Assembly: GCF_910589235.1 (NCBI RefSeq)
Contig: NC_060966.1
Coordinates: 3,343,320 to 3,407,319 of the forward strand
Length of the DNA stretch: 64,000 nt
Direction of reading: 5' to 3'
Origin: Vespa crabro
Lineage: Eukaryota; Arthropoda; Insecta; Hymenoptera; Vespidae
Part shown: in pieces, positions 53,251 through 64,000 of the stretch
How positions within the stretch are numbered: the stretch's first letter is position 1
Layout of the letters: each line of letters opens with the position of its first letter
Translations under genes and position numbers: made by a program
Notes under the pieces: generated by a model
The model's database searches: none
What the model was told of the DNA's origin: nothing
Seen by the model: the letters and a program-made list of their open reading frames with translations, nothing else

Positions 53251-56200
53251 TTTTCTTTCACTTTTACTAATTGCTTCCATCTAACCTTCCCTTCTTCAGA
53301 TATATCTAACTTACCACTTAAGAAACTTGTGTGCCGAGGATAAAAGATTGAATAAGAATATTATCCTTATGATTTTGATTGGTTTAAAATTTAATAATGA
53401 ATTTATTTTATTATGAAAGATCATTTAACTGATCGTACAAATATCATTATGTTTTTTAAAAGTTATTATATTTATTAAAATTTATAAAAAGAAATTATAT
53501 ATATATATATATATATGTATATTTAGATATATATATTATTAAGTATGTATAATATATTAATACATATATATTATATATTATATATACTTATAAGTATTAT
53601 TAATAACTATTATTAATAAGTATTATAATTATTCATTAGTTTTGATAAAATAATGTCAATATAATATATTCTATGTATATATCTCGATGAACCTAATTTC
53701 ATTTTAATAATAAACATATAAACGAGATATTGGCTATTTCGAATTTTATGAGAAACTATTACTCCCTTGAAAAAAAAAAAGAAAAGAAAAATCGTGGCCG
53801 AAAACATCGTCCTTTCTCTTAGAGAACAATTTATTCCTAAAAAAAAAAAAAAAGGATATCTTCAAAATTAAAAAAAAACACGACCTCTTGTTCAAATCTT
53901 CTTAAAAGCTTTCGCTTAAACCTTTAAAATAAAATCTTGTTTGTAAAAATTGTACAAATATTACGATCAAATTCTCCGTTGGCGTAAATCATTGTAAAAG
54001 CTAGGCCAGTCGAATTTGGGAGTTGGGGATTGAGGGGGGAAGGTGAGGTTAAAGGTTTAGGGTGAGATTAAAGGCTGAAAGTCTTAATTCGTCGAAACTA
54101 TACGTATAACGTAGAAAAGTGATGAAATTATGTGAGGGTAAGAATGATTTAATACGATACCATAAGAAAACAATTTCCCTGACTGAGTTGAATCCCTTTA
54201 AAGGATATAAGGGTAGGTGTTATAATACTTCTTCGATAATATTCGTTGTCGTTCATGGTTGCGTGCGGTGAAAATGACCGATTACTAAATTATAACGAGT
54301 AACTTAGATAAGATCGAAGGAGCCATAATTGTAGGACTATTCATACATTATTGGCTCGTATATTATTTGATGCTATTCAATAACTCCAAAATGGATATGC
54401 ATGGACGTTCCCGATGTTATCTCTTCGTCGTTAAGCCGCATTCGCAATATCGATCGATATTGATAAATGGTCGCGTTTAAGGTCCTCGTCTTTCCTTCTT
54501 CCTCTTCCTCTTCTTCTTCTTCTTTTTCTTCTTCTTCTTTTTTTTTTGGTTTTATTTTATTTCGTTTTATTTTTCTGCTAATTATTAACGTTAAAATTGA
54601 ATGGGCCCGAAACGAAGCTTGTATGGATCCTATCCCCATGTAAAGGAGCCATGTGTGAAAAAAGAAAAAAGAAGTTGCCTCGGTGAAAATAAAGATTTAT
54701 TTGCGAATTGTACCTTAATATTATTTTTTCTTTTCTTTTTTCTTTTTTTGTTGTTTTTTTTTTTATCTCGAATGACTTATGTCGCAACGAAAGAATAAAA
54801 AGGAGTTTTGTCACGAAATGAATTTGATTTTCTAAATGCTTTTAATTATCTCGTTTAAATAGATTTTGAATTACTTCTCCGAATTTATTGTTGAAATTGA
54901 TTCAAATGTTGACGCAATAGATTAATGTATTTGTTAATTATTATTTAATGTTTTAATGATTTAGAAAGTGAAATTTAAAGATCGACAATATACGGAGATA
55001 TTCTAATTTTTAGGATTTTATTCGAAAAAAAGATTTTAATATCGTCGAAAAAAAACAAATTTTGAGTTACGTCTAAATTTGTTGTTGAAATAGTTGTAAA
55101 CTTCCTGTAACTCGTAATTAATTAATGTCTTTGAAAGTTTAAAAAAAAATTTTTTTTTTAAAGTAAGGACATCGAAGATGCTAATGCACGGAGAGAAATT
55201 TTATAATATTAATTAAAATAATATTAATAAAATAAATGAATTAATTATTGAGTTGCATTCGTGAGACATTGATTTGCAAGATTTTATTTATGACAATCTT
55301 TTAATTATATTGTTTAAATTGAGTTACGTCTGAATTTATTTTAAATGATTGTGAATTACGTATAAACACAATTAATTAATTTCTTTAAAATTTATTAAGA
55401 TATAAAACTTTGTTTCTCTGTTTTTTTCTTTTTTTTTTCGTTAGATATCTTTTCGATCGAGAACAATGCTGCTAATTTAATCACGAAATAATAAAAAAAA
55501 ATAAAAATAAATAATAATTATAAATTTTAATAAATTTCTTTTATTTTTTTTAAATTTATCTATATATAAAAGAAATCAAATAATAATAATAAACATAACT
55601 ATAATCATAACTTCAATTTTTAAATTACATCCTAAATTTAAATAATTTTTTCTTTTGTTAACGCACGTATGAAAGAAATTCAAATTTTTAACGTTAAAAT
55701 TTTTAAAACTGTACCTTCGGAAATATGTTCATATATAAATTTTAATGAGAAATTTAAAAATAAGTTAAAAAATTTTTAACGATATTAACACTCATCTTCG
55801 ATATCTTTCATAAATAATTTCGAAAACATTTTTATACATACTTAATACTATTTTAAATATTCCCGAAGAGTTCAATATTTTTATGATCTTTTTAATCTTT
55901 TAAAATACCACCATTTTGAATTCGGAATTCTTCATAGATCCTTATTATAAGCAATTTCATTATTCATATAAATTTCATATTTAATGCGTTTTATTTCTAA
56001 TAGAATGAGTACACACACACACACACACATATACGCCCGTACGCGTACCCATATACATAAATTTAGATTTCAACATGAAACGTAAAAGTCCAAAAAATTT
56101 CTTGAATAGGTCAAATAATTTCGAAGATAATCCTTTCCGTTCCATTAAGAGAAAAAGAAAGAGATAGATAGAAGAAGAAGAAGTCTTAATAAAAATATCA

Positions 56201-56252
56201 TTTCTTCCGAATCTTCTTTCATTTTATTTTATTATTTTATTTTGTACTTTTT

Positions 56253-56297
<45 letters not shown>

Positions 56298-56602
56298 CTA
56301 TCTCTCTCTCTCTCTTTATCCCCCCAGCGACTATCAAAGCCATACATTTTATCCTCCTAATTGTCCAACTTCCGTTGGTTCTCATTTTTTATCCCAAGCC
56401 GATTTAACGAGTCCCTCGTGTATACTGAAATATAAGGGCCGATAAGGGTTCGATCTATCGACGTATAAATTAATCGAAATTAAGACGAGCTACCATTCGA
56501 TAATCATCAAGACATTTCAATAAAAACGTTCGTTGATTTTAACGATCATTAAAGCGACAAACTTTCAAGCGACACGATCGTTTCCGATAAAAGATAATCG
56601 AC

Positions 56603-56648
<46 letters not shown>

Positions 56649-56957
56649 TTTTCTTTTAATGAAACGATAATAAAAGCTTCATGCTCAATCGATACTCTAT
56701 CGAACAATCTCTGTTAACTATTATTACGATTCACGATCGAATAAAAATACGATTTACAAACAGTCCTAATATACATATATACATGCACATCCATATACAT
56801 GTATACAAAAAACATATATTCGAACATGATTTCTATCTTTAATTATTCTTAAAAACGAGAGATAGGCGAGAAATATAAAATAACATGATAGCGTGAAAAT
56901 CGGTTAACAGGTCATTCCCTTTTGAAAGTAACATATATATTTATACATATATACATG

Positions 56958-57001
<44 letters not shown>

Positions 57002-57338
57002 TATTAGATTTGCACAGAATAGTTTCTGTGAATATATCCGCATGCGTGGGTATTCGCAGAAATATATATGCGTTGCGGCAACCCACAGCGATGTACCTGC
57101 TTGGCTCCTGAGGCGACTACCTGCGGCTAATTTACAGCGAGCCGAGCCAAGCCAAGCCGAGCGGATAACTTCCATCGTTATTTCTTCTCTCGTTCTTTGG
57201 CTTTTCCACTCTTCTGCCAGCACTAACAGTACCCCGCTCCTTCCCCACCCACCCCCACCCCAAACCTCTCCACTCTTTTCCCTTCCTCCCGATCCACCCC
57301 TACGATCCAACTCTTAACTCTTTCTTAAACTCTCTTTA

Positions 57339-57340
57339 CG

Positions 57341-57406
<66 letters not shown>

Positions 57407-57615
57407 GCACCACCGTTAACATCACGGAAAAAGGCATTACCCGCTGTTCGTGCTGCTTTGTGCGTAGGCGATCACTGAAAACCACATAGCTTCGTACATT
57501 CTTCTCTTAGTTTACTAAGAAATTGCAGTTTACCATAGGCTTCCGAAAAAATTGATGGCGATCAGGGAAATTGATGTTAATAGGTACGCCCTTTTGAAAC
57601 GATGAAGGAATAATA

Positions 57616-57662
<47 letters not shown>

Positions 57663-57664
57663 AA
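57339..57664. repeat. (CT)n and (GAT)n microsatellites
   Basis: A perfect (CT)n runs at about 57350-57401 and (GAT)n at about 57616-57662. The roughly 200 bases between are less AT-rich and unassigned. Confidence 0.88.
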
Positions 57665-58884
57665 TCTTGAATGATGTGATAGCAGTAATTGTCAGACAGG
57701 TATAATTACTTATACAACATAATTTGATATGATTTATTTCATGTAAATATTAAATTATATTGTATAAACACGTATGTACATATGTAATTATTATTGTTCA
57801 AAGTTTTGAATATTTTTAATAAAAAAATTAATATATCATTAATCAATCAATTCTATAATAATTGGATTACATATAACAGTATAATATAATGTAATATGTA
57901 TATTAGATTTAAAATATTAAAATAAAATATATTGTCTATAAAAGTATAATAATAATGTAGAATGATATGATAGTAGTACTTGTGAGGTAGGTATATTAAT
58001 ACGATATAATTTGATTTGATTTATTTCATATAAATATAAAAACATATTGTATATAAATATTTTTGTTAAAATTAATAAACATTTTTAATAGAAAAATTTC
58101 AATATTATAGATCAATTGATGATTTACTAATAGGATTACATTTAAATATAATATAATGTAAATATAATATAATAAAATATATTATATAGAAAATATTAAA
58201 ATAAATTACATCGTCTATGAAAAAATAATAATAATGTAAAATGATATGAAAATGGTGAGTGTGTGATAACGATATCATATATACTATTTCAATTTACTTA
58301 TTTATTATAAATATGAAGAAGAAAAAAAAATATATATATATATATTTTTTTCTACATTAATAAATATTTCATTAATAAATATTTAATAAATTTTTAATAT
58401 TTAAAATATTTAAATATTTTAAATTCAATAGAAAATTTTGACATTACTTATTGATCGGCTGAATAACATAATAATACTTTTACTATTACACAGAGAAAGA
58501 TTAATTTTTGAAATTAATAAATTAATAAATTAATAAATTTTCTTGGAATTAAATAAATATGGGCCTTCCTCCTCAAGTCTCTATCTTCTTTTTATTTCAA
58601 TAATTCTTAAAAATAATAATGTTAATAATAATATAATATTAACATTGAAAGTACACGTCAACTTAGTTTTAATAAGAAAAAAAAAAAACTTTATCCTTTA
58701 TTATTTTTAATATATTTGATTTATTATCAATAAATTAGGAAAAAAAATGCTTTCTAATGTAACGATTATAATTTTGATATTTCTAAAAGAGAAAATCTAA
58801 AATATATCGTTTTAACAAATTTTCTAATTGTAATGTTAATAATAAATAATAATAACAATAATAATAAAAATAATATAACAATAT

Positions 58885-58902
58885 TATATCATAATAATAG
58901 TG

Positions 58903-58949
<47 letters not shown>

Positions 58950-59285
58950 TATAGATAATAATAATAATAATAATAATAAATAATATATTAACGATGACTG
59001 TGATAGTACGTAAATACGTAGTGGAGTGAAATATATAGAACGTTTATTGATTCTTTAGCCTTTTAAATTTGGAAGTTTTATTCTGATGTTATCAATCTTT
59101 CATACTTTTTCACTTGATTATATTATTATTATTATAATTATTATATATTAATTATTGAATTTTTTTTATTATTATTATTTTAATTAACTTAATATTATTT
59201 TTCTCTTATTGTATAATTATTATATTATTATAATAATTACATTCACACATACATATATATATATATATTTAATTATAATTGTACA

Positions 59286-59354
<69 letters not shown>

Positions 59355-59355
59355 G
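58885..59355. repeat. AAT and ATT arrays upstream of the LDH-like gene
   Basis: (AAT)n runs at about 58900-58980 and (ATT)n at 59288-59354, with AT-rich DNA between. No promoter element was recognised with confidence. Confidence 0.85.
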
Positions 59356-59466
59356 TAAAGATAATCAAATAATAATATTAATAACCAGCAACAATCTATT
59401 ATTAATAATTGCAATTACAAATACTATTATTATTTACAATTTCAGACTTACTAAATATCTCTCACA

Positions 59467-59553
59467 ATGGATGAAACAGTGGAAAAAGAAAACAATATAA
59501 CTAACAATAATAAGATTGAAGATAATTATAAGACCGATGATGAATGCGATGAG
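59467..59553 (+). CDS. LDH-like exon 1
   Basis: This exon holds 29 codons from ATG to GAG, followed by the donor GTAAATG. The encoded segment is Asn/Glu/Asp-rich and looks disordered, with no counterpart in typical LDH. It lies about 110 bases downstream of an (ATT)n array (59288-59354). Its start is supported only by being in phase 0 with exon 2. If translation starts at the exon 2 Met instead, this would be leader sequence. Confidence 0.6.
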
Positions 59554-59999
59554 GTAAATGATATTCATGATTACTATCTCAATTAATGCAACGTGAGAAA
59601 TTTAATTCTTTCTCCGTTTTATTATCGACTATCTCGTTTTAGATCGATCAAATACCAATCACTACGACTACTACAAAAAACGCTTTGATAACGACCATGC
59701 TCGGCCCATGCGAAGTATATCCCCATCGGGTTAAAGTATCCATCGTAGGGGTTGGAAAGGTTGGAATGGCATGTGCAATCGCTATTCTCATGAGGGTTGG
59801 TATACCCTTTCCAATTTAACTACCTACTTGTGAGCACTCAATCGAAACGCTTTTACGTTTTAACCAAATCATGATTCATAGAAAATGGCGAGCGAGATCT
59901 GTTTGTTCGATAAAGATGGAACTAAGGCTAGCGCTGAAGCCGAGGACATTCAACACGCTGGAATCTTCCTTGGAAATCCTTTGGTTACCGGTACTTCAG
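59467..59999 (+). CDS. L-lactate dehydrogenase-like gene, 5' part (exons 1-3, continues beyond window)
   Basis: The family interconverts pyruvate and lactate with NAD(H) in the cytosol. Three exons join in frame into 119 residues plus one base: 59467-59553, 59643-59795 and 59882-59999, all with GT..AG introns. The joined protein shows the first half of the Rossmann fold: a beta strand KVSIV (60-64), the GVGKVG dinucleotide loop (65-70), MACAIAIL (71-78), the second strand ending in CLFD with Asp90 placed to bind the adenine ribose, and AEDIQHAGIF (100-109), matching the EMMDLQHG region of LDH. The catalytic domain (active-site loop, His, substrate Arg) would lie downstream and is not in the window. 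About 59 residues precede the first strand, longer than usual. Met48 (59697) would give a normal-length N terminus. Divergence around residues 81-107 suggests a fast-evolving paralog. Malate dehydrogenase is less likely because of the MACA and IQHA pattern. No stop or frameshift is seen. Confidence 0.85.
59643..59795 (+). CDS. LDH-like exon 2 (NAD-binding GxGxxG)
   Basis: This exon holds 51 codons, phase 0 at both ends. A pyrimidine-containing acceptor (CTCGTTTTAG) precedes it. It encodes a Thr-rich stretch, an internal Met (59697) and then VKVSIVGVGKVGMACA, the first beta strand and nucleotide-binding loop of LDH. The donor GTTGGT is weaker than the consensus. Confidence 0.85.
59882..59999 (+). 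CDS. LDH-like exon 3
   Basis: This exon holds 39 codons plus one base. The acceptor ATTCATAG lies just before it and the strong donor GTAAGA follows. It encodes KMASEICLFDKDGTKASAEA and then EDIQHAGIFLGNPLVTGTS, matching the second strand and following helix of LDH. It ends in phase 1, so the next exon must start in phase 1. No such exon is visible before the window ends. Confidence 0.85.
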
Positions 60000-61386
60000 G
60001 TAAGATTCAATTTAATAAATAAATAAATTATATATAGATAAATAAATCGAATAAAGAAAGATCGTTTCATTCGATCCATTACAATTACTTATTTATTTAC
60101 TTTTTTATTTTCAAATTATTTTTAATTATATTATTAATCTAACATAGGAGTAATTAATTTTTGTTTTTATAAAAATTAAAATTTTAAGTTTTTACATTTG
60201 AGGTTTTTGTTTTTTTTTTGTAATAACGTGTTGTTGAAAGGGAGAGGTATCTAATTGTTTAATTGAATATATTTTAATGAAAACCGAAAGCAAAAAGTTC
60301 TTTTCGAAGATTTAGCTCGTATAAAAAAATAATATTTGATCTATCGAAAAGTTTCGTTCACATTAGTATACGATTGTAAATAATTGTAAATAAAATTTCA
60401 TATGTAGAAAATTATTTTTGCATTGTATTATTTATTTTTATACTATCAAGTCTTTCTTTTTAAATTGTTCTTAGACATAAATAAATATTATTTTTTAATT
60501 CATTTTAAAATAGAAATTTTACTTGTTGAAAATTAATTTAAAAACAATACTTTGCCGCATATAATTATTCTCAAATCGAATCATATTTTTATATTTAAGA
60601 TATTATAAAATAAAACTTTATTTTAAAAAAGTTATAATTAAATCAAAATGTATATTTCTGTTCATTCTTTTTCTTTTTCTTTCTTTTTTTTTTTTGAAAA
60701 ATTATTTCTAAATAAATTTTATTTTGTAAAAACAACTTTTAGACAAAATCTTTTTTGTTTAGAATTATATTTTTATAAATAAAATTGTATATTTTGAAAA
60801 TTATTTTCATCTTAATAAAAAAAATAAATAGATAAATAAACAGAATAAAACTAGATGATAGATTTAATATATTCATAAAAAAAAGTGATCACATTCTCTT
60901 TTTTAAAAGGGATTTAATATAACTTATCTCTGCTCATAATAATAATAATAATGATAATAATAATGATTATAATAATAATGATGATGATGAGGATGATGAT
61001 GGCGATAATGATGATGATAATGATATTGATAATGATAATGATAATGATAATGATATTAATATTAATAATAATAACAATAATAATAATAATAATAACAACA
61101 GTAATAATAATAATAATAATGATAATAATAAAAATGATAATAATAATAATAAAGCGATTTATTATTACTCATTGTTTATATACCCCGTAGTCGTAGATAA
61201 AATCACAAACTCAAAAAAGATCAACCCCCAAAGGAATAATAAATCCAAATCTAAATTCTATACACGTTTTACATTAGTCACGAACTACCATATGATACAT
61301 TCAAGGAAAAAGAAAATTCCAAGTAAAAATAAATGATCCAAGAAAAATTGACTAACTTCATCGTGGTACGTCTGTCATCCCAACGA

Positions 61387-61431
<45 letters not shown>

Positions 61432-61520
61432 AATACATACACAGTCCTATATATATGTGTATATATAGAATATATAAGACTATATATATAGTCCTATATA
61501 TAATCCTATATAGATCGAAT

Positions 61521-61588
<68 letters not shown>

Positions 61589-62108
61589 ATATATAGAACG
61601 ATTCGATCTTAACCGAGGAGACAGAAGAACGAATTCCAGAAATTTTAGATTGATATGTCTTGGACTGATGAGGCCAGGCGTGCGTCGCGATCATCGGGTC
61701 CGATCGGCTGCCTATTTTAAAAGATGACCCGTCGTATTGGATTCTCTCTCGTCATGGGGACCCCTGTCAACGTGCAACGGCACAGAAATGATGTGCTCGA
61801 GAGAAACGAAGTGCGGAGGGATTCCGGGGAATGAATTTTTGGTTGTGGAAGCGAGTTTCGAGATCCGGATCCTCTCTCGATCCTGTCCCTTTAATCTCGG
61901 TTCTCATCTACATTGCCGCTTGCTTACACGCGGCAAACCCCCGACGACGGCAAAGCGTTACACTCGAGCTTTCCACAGGACAAGCTCGTAAATTTCATAC
62001 TACTCTTATTTATCTCCCTCAGGATCGACATCACGATATGTTTTTTAGGATTTCTCTCTTTATGGGATTCTTTCTTCGTCTCTCTCTCTCTCTCTCTCAC
62101 TCTCCCTG

Positions 62109-62166
<58 letters not shown>

Positions 62167-62657
62167 ACGTTCTCTGTTTGTTTCTTTTTCTGTCTCTTTC
62201 TTTTCTGGGCTTTTTTTCCTTCTCCTTTTTTTTTTCTTTGTCGACTTTTTGGTAGTTTTTAGAGGTTATATTTTTAGAGAAAACGGGGACGGACAGGTTT
62301 TATTGCGGCTCTCTGTCTCTCTCTGCCTCTTTCTATCTCTCTCTCTTTCTCTCGAATTTTAGCGTCTCTCTATAATCGTAACCACGATTCGTAGGTTTCG
62401 ACCAGAATTTATAATAAGATCCAAGTTCTTATTCTTTTGGGGAATGGGTTACTATTTGAAGTTAAAAAAGTAAAAATATATAAGAAATATCTTTGATAAA
62501 TCTTGTATGATAAGTCCAGGAAAATAATAGTTTATAATATCAAAATAACAGATAGAGTATAATTATTGTATTATCTCATGAAATAATAGACAATGATTTT
62601 AAGCGTAATGACAAATGAAAAGTGAATACTTTGATGAATCATTATATTAAAAGAAAA

Positions 62658-62701
<44 letters not shown>

Positions 62702-64000
62702 CATAGAAATAAAATAGAAATATAATAGAAAGTATGTTTTATTTCGTAAAAAATGAATTTCGATTTGAAGCATAGATATAACAGTATTAAGTACCATCGA
62801 TGAGTCTTTTTAATAATATTTCAGAACATACTAATTCATAAAAAAATCATAAAAAATTCATAAAAAATCATTTTCAAAAATTGAAACAAACAAAATATGA
62901 ATATTTCGATGAATCATTATATCGAACAAAAAACAACAAGGAAAAGAAAACAAAATATTAAAAAATGTTTGATAGAAGCTACGTTCTATTCCATAAAAAT
63001 TGAATTACGATTTGAAACGTAACAAAGCATAAATATGAATATTTCAATGTCAGGTTTTATCAGTCAAGAAAAATAATTAATATTTTAAAAACGGGTTTTG
63101 TTTTAAAGTATAGTTGTAACAAAAATGAATATTCGTTTCTACATGTATTTTAAATTCATAAAATTATTATTCCGAAATATAAAACAGGACTCAGGTATTC
63201 TGTACGATCTGAATTTTGATTTGAAGCGCATAATTATAATTATTAAAAAATAAATTGCTACTTACGTGAGTACTTTTAATCAAATAAAAATATTCTTATG
63301 GATATCAAATAACATTGTAAATATCACTTCGTAAAGAACGAATTTTAATTTTAAATGTAAAATCAATCAAAATGAATAATTCTATGATTATATTTATAGT
63401 TTAAAAAAAAAAATAACAATATTTAAGAATACCTAACAGGATCTTTCAGTTTCTATTTTTTTTTTTTTTAAATAGAAAAAAGAATACTCCAATATATCAA
63501 ATATGACCTAAGTATTATTACATAAGAAATAATTTTCGATTTAAAATATAGAAGCAATCAAAATGAGTACTTCAATGAATACACAAATATACGCACATTA
63601 CACATACACAAAACGTATATATATTTTTCTTTTATCCATAAAATCAATATCCCAAAATTTGAAACTAAACCTAAACTATAATAATATTCGATCAATTTCG
63701 ATTTTTTAACATAAATGTTTATTTCGAAAAGTTTCCTTTTACTTATTCCTTTTACTCTTTTTATTTCTTTTACTTCACACAAAATAATATATAAAAAATA
63801 TCTAACATGAGCTAAGTAAGTATTATTATATATATGATATAAATTTCAATTGATAGATATAGAAGCAATTAAAATGATTATTTCGATACGAAATGAGTAT
63901 TTCAAATCAGAAAAGAAAATATTAAATAAAACGATTTTATTAGATGCCATTTTGTAAGGAATTAATGTAGACGAGTCCTTGTTAGTCCAGCAAAAAAAAA
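60000..64000 (+). other. Long intron 3 of the LDH-like gene (open at right edge)
   Basis: I looked for the next LDH exon (the conserved strand followed by an ITAG-type motif) and found none. The stretch holds A/T-rich sequence, an (AAT)/(GAT) compound repeat (about 60939-61152), (AC)n (61390-61427), (AT)n (about 61523-61588), a GC-richer island (about 61600-62000), a CT tract (about 62078-62350) and (AT)n near 62662-62698. Open frames in the island match nothing I recognise. Confidence 0.6.
61389..61588. repeat. (AC)n and (AT)n arrays in the LDH-like intron
   Basis: (AC)n runs at about 61390-61427 and (AT)n at about 61523-61588. The TATATAGGATATATAGAACG sequence that follows partly mirrors the sequence before the AT run, giving a large imperfect palindrome. 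Confidence 0.88.

Larger units (their letters stand above)
51601..58884. other. AT-rich stretch with islands
   Basis: Besides the repeats listed: (GT)n (about 51876-51898), a GGGGATTGAGGGGGGAAGGT patch near 54026, CTT repeats (about 54492-54546), (AC)n (about 56010-56028), (CT)n (about 56259-56314), (AT)n (about 56606-56645 and 56958-56992) and an island at about 57000-57330. From about 57660 the DNA is extremely AT-rich, with weak repeats near 57700, 57960 and 58210. No gene was recognised. Confidence 0.5.

Noticed and set aside
56912..57317. 132- and 131-codon frames on opposite strands over a GC-richer island
   Set aside because: Both run through an AT array and a C-rich patch, and neither has a recognisable domain. 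Kept only as an unassigned island.
61737..62362. Overlapping frames (84, 143 and 149 codons) in the LDH-like intron
   Set aside because: They overlap in different frames, run into a CT tract and do not resemble the missing LDH exons.

Overview
The window looks like intergenic and intronic DNA from an insect nuclear genome. It is very AT-rich, full of microsatellites ((AT)n, (CT)n/(GA)n, (AAT)n), has short GC-richer islands and carries insect-type DNA transposons. There are spliced exons with GT..AG introns and no bacterial gene organisation. I infer an aculeate hymenopteran (wasp, ant or bee) from overall composition and repeat style; this is an impression, not a demonstrated identity.

Only one host protein-coding gene is convincing: the 5' part of an L-lactate dehydrogenase-like gene on the + strand (exons 59467-59553, 59643-59795 and 59882-59999). 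It encodes the start of the NAD-binding Rossmann domain. Its next intron runs off the right edge of the window (at least 4 kb).

The most interesting content is mobile DNA. (1) A decayed transposon at 32005-34871 has matching terminal inverted repeats (TIRs) and a broken transposase-like gene, which I recognise as resembling arthropod proteins annotated with the uncharacterised domain DUF7869. (2) A second, deleted element at 22916-23780 has closely related TIRs and, on the minus strand, keeps only the C-terminal end of the same protein. Together they tie a terminal sequence to a poorly described transposase family. (3) A mariner (DD34D) element at 33407-34684 is nested inside the first. Its 342-codon frame is intact in length but carries two in-frame stops. 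(4) A long-TIR non-autonomous element lies at 20083-21263, with a small MITE immediately before it (19838-20066). (5) Another MITE lies at 8021-8225, with a relative near 39095. (6) A 105-bp piggyBac-like MITE sits between TTAA duplications (35329-35433).

Layout: 1-8020 microsatellites, a CT tract and GC-richer islands; 8021-16640 a MITE, two tandem-repeat fields (about 148-bp and 145-bp units) and islands; 16641-24500 transposons among AT repeats; 24500-31760 AT-rich DNA and a nearly 2-kb polypyrimidine tract; 32005-34871 nested transposons; 34872-45850 AT-rich DNA with very long (ATT)n and (AT)n arrays; 45850-47190 a 389-bp tandem satellite; 47190-59280 AT-rich DNA with islands and degenerate duplications; 59467-64000 the LDH-like gene. 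No tRNA, rRNA, CRISPR or telomeric (TTAGG)n array was recognised. All coordinates were read by eye, and outer edges of degenerate repeats are approximate.
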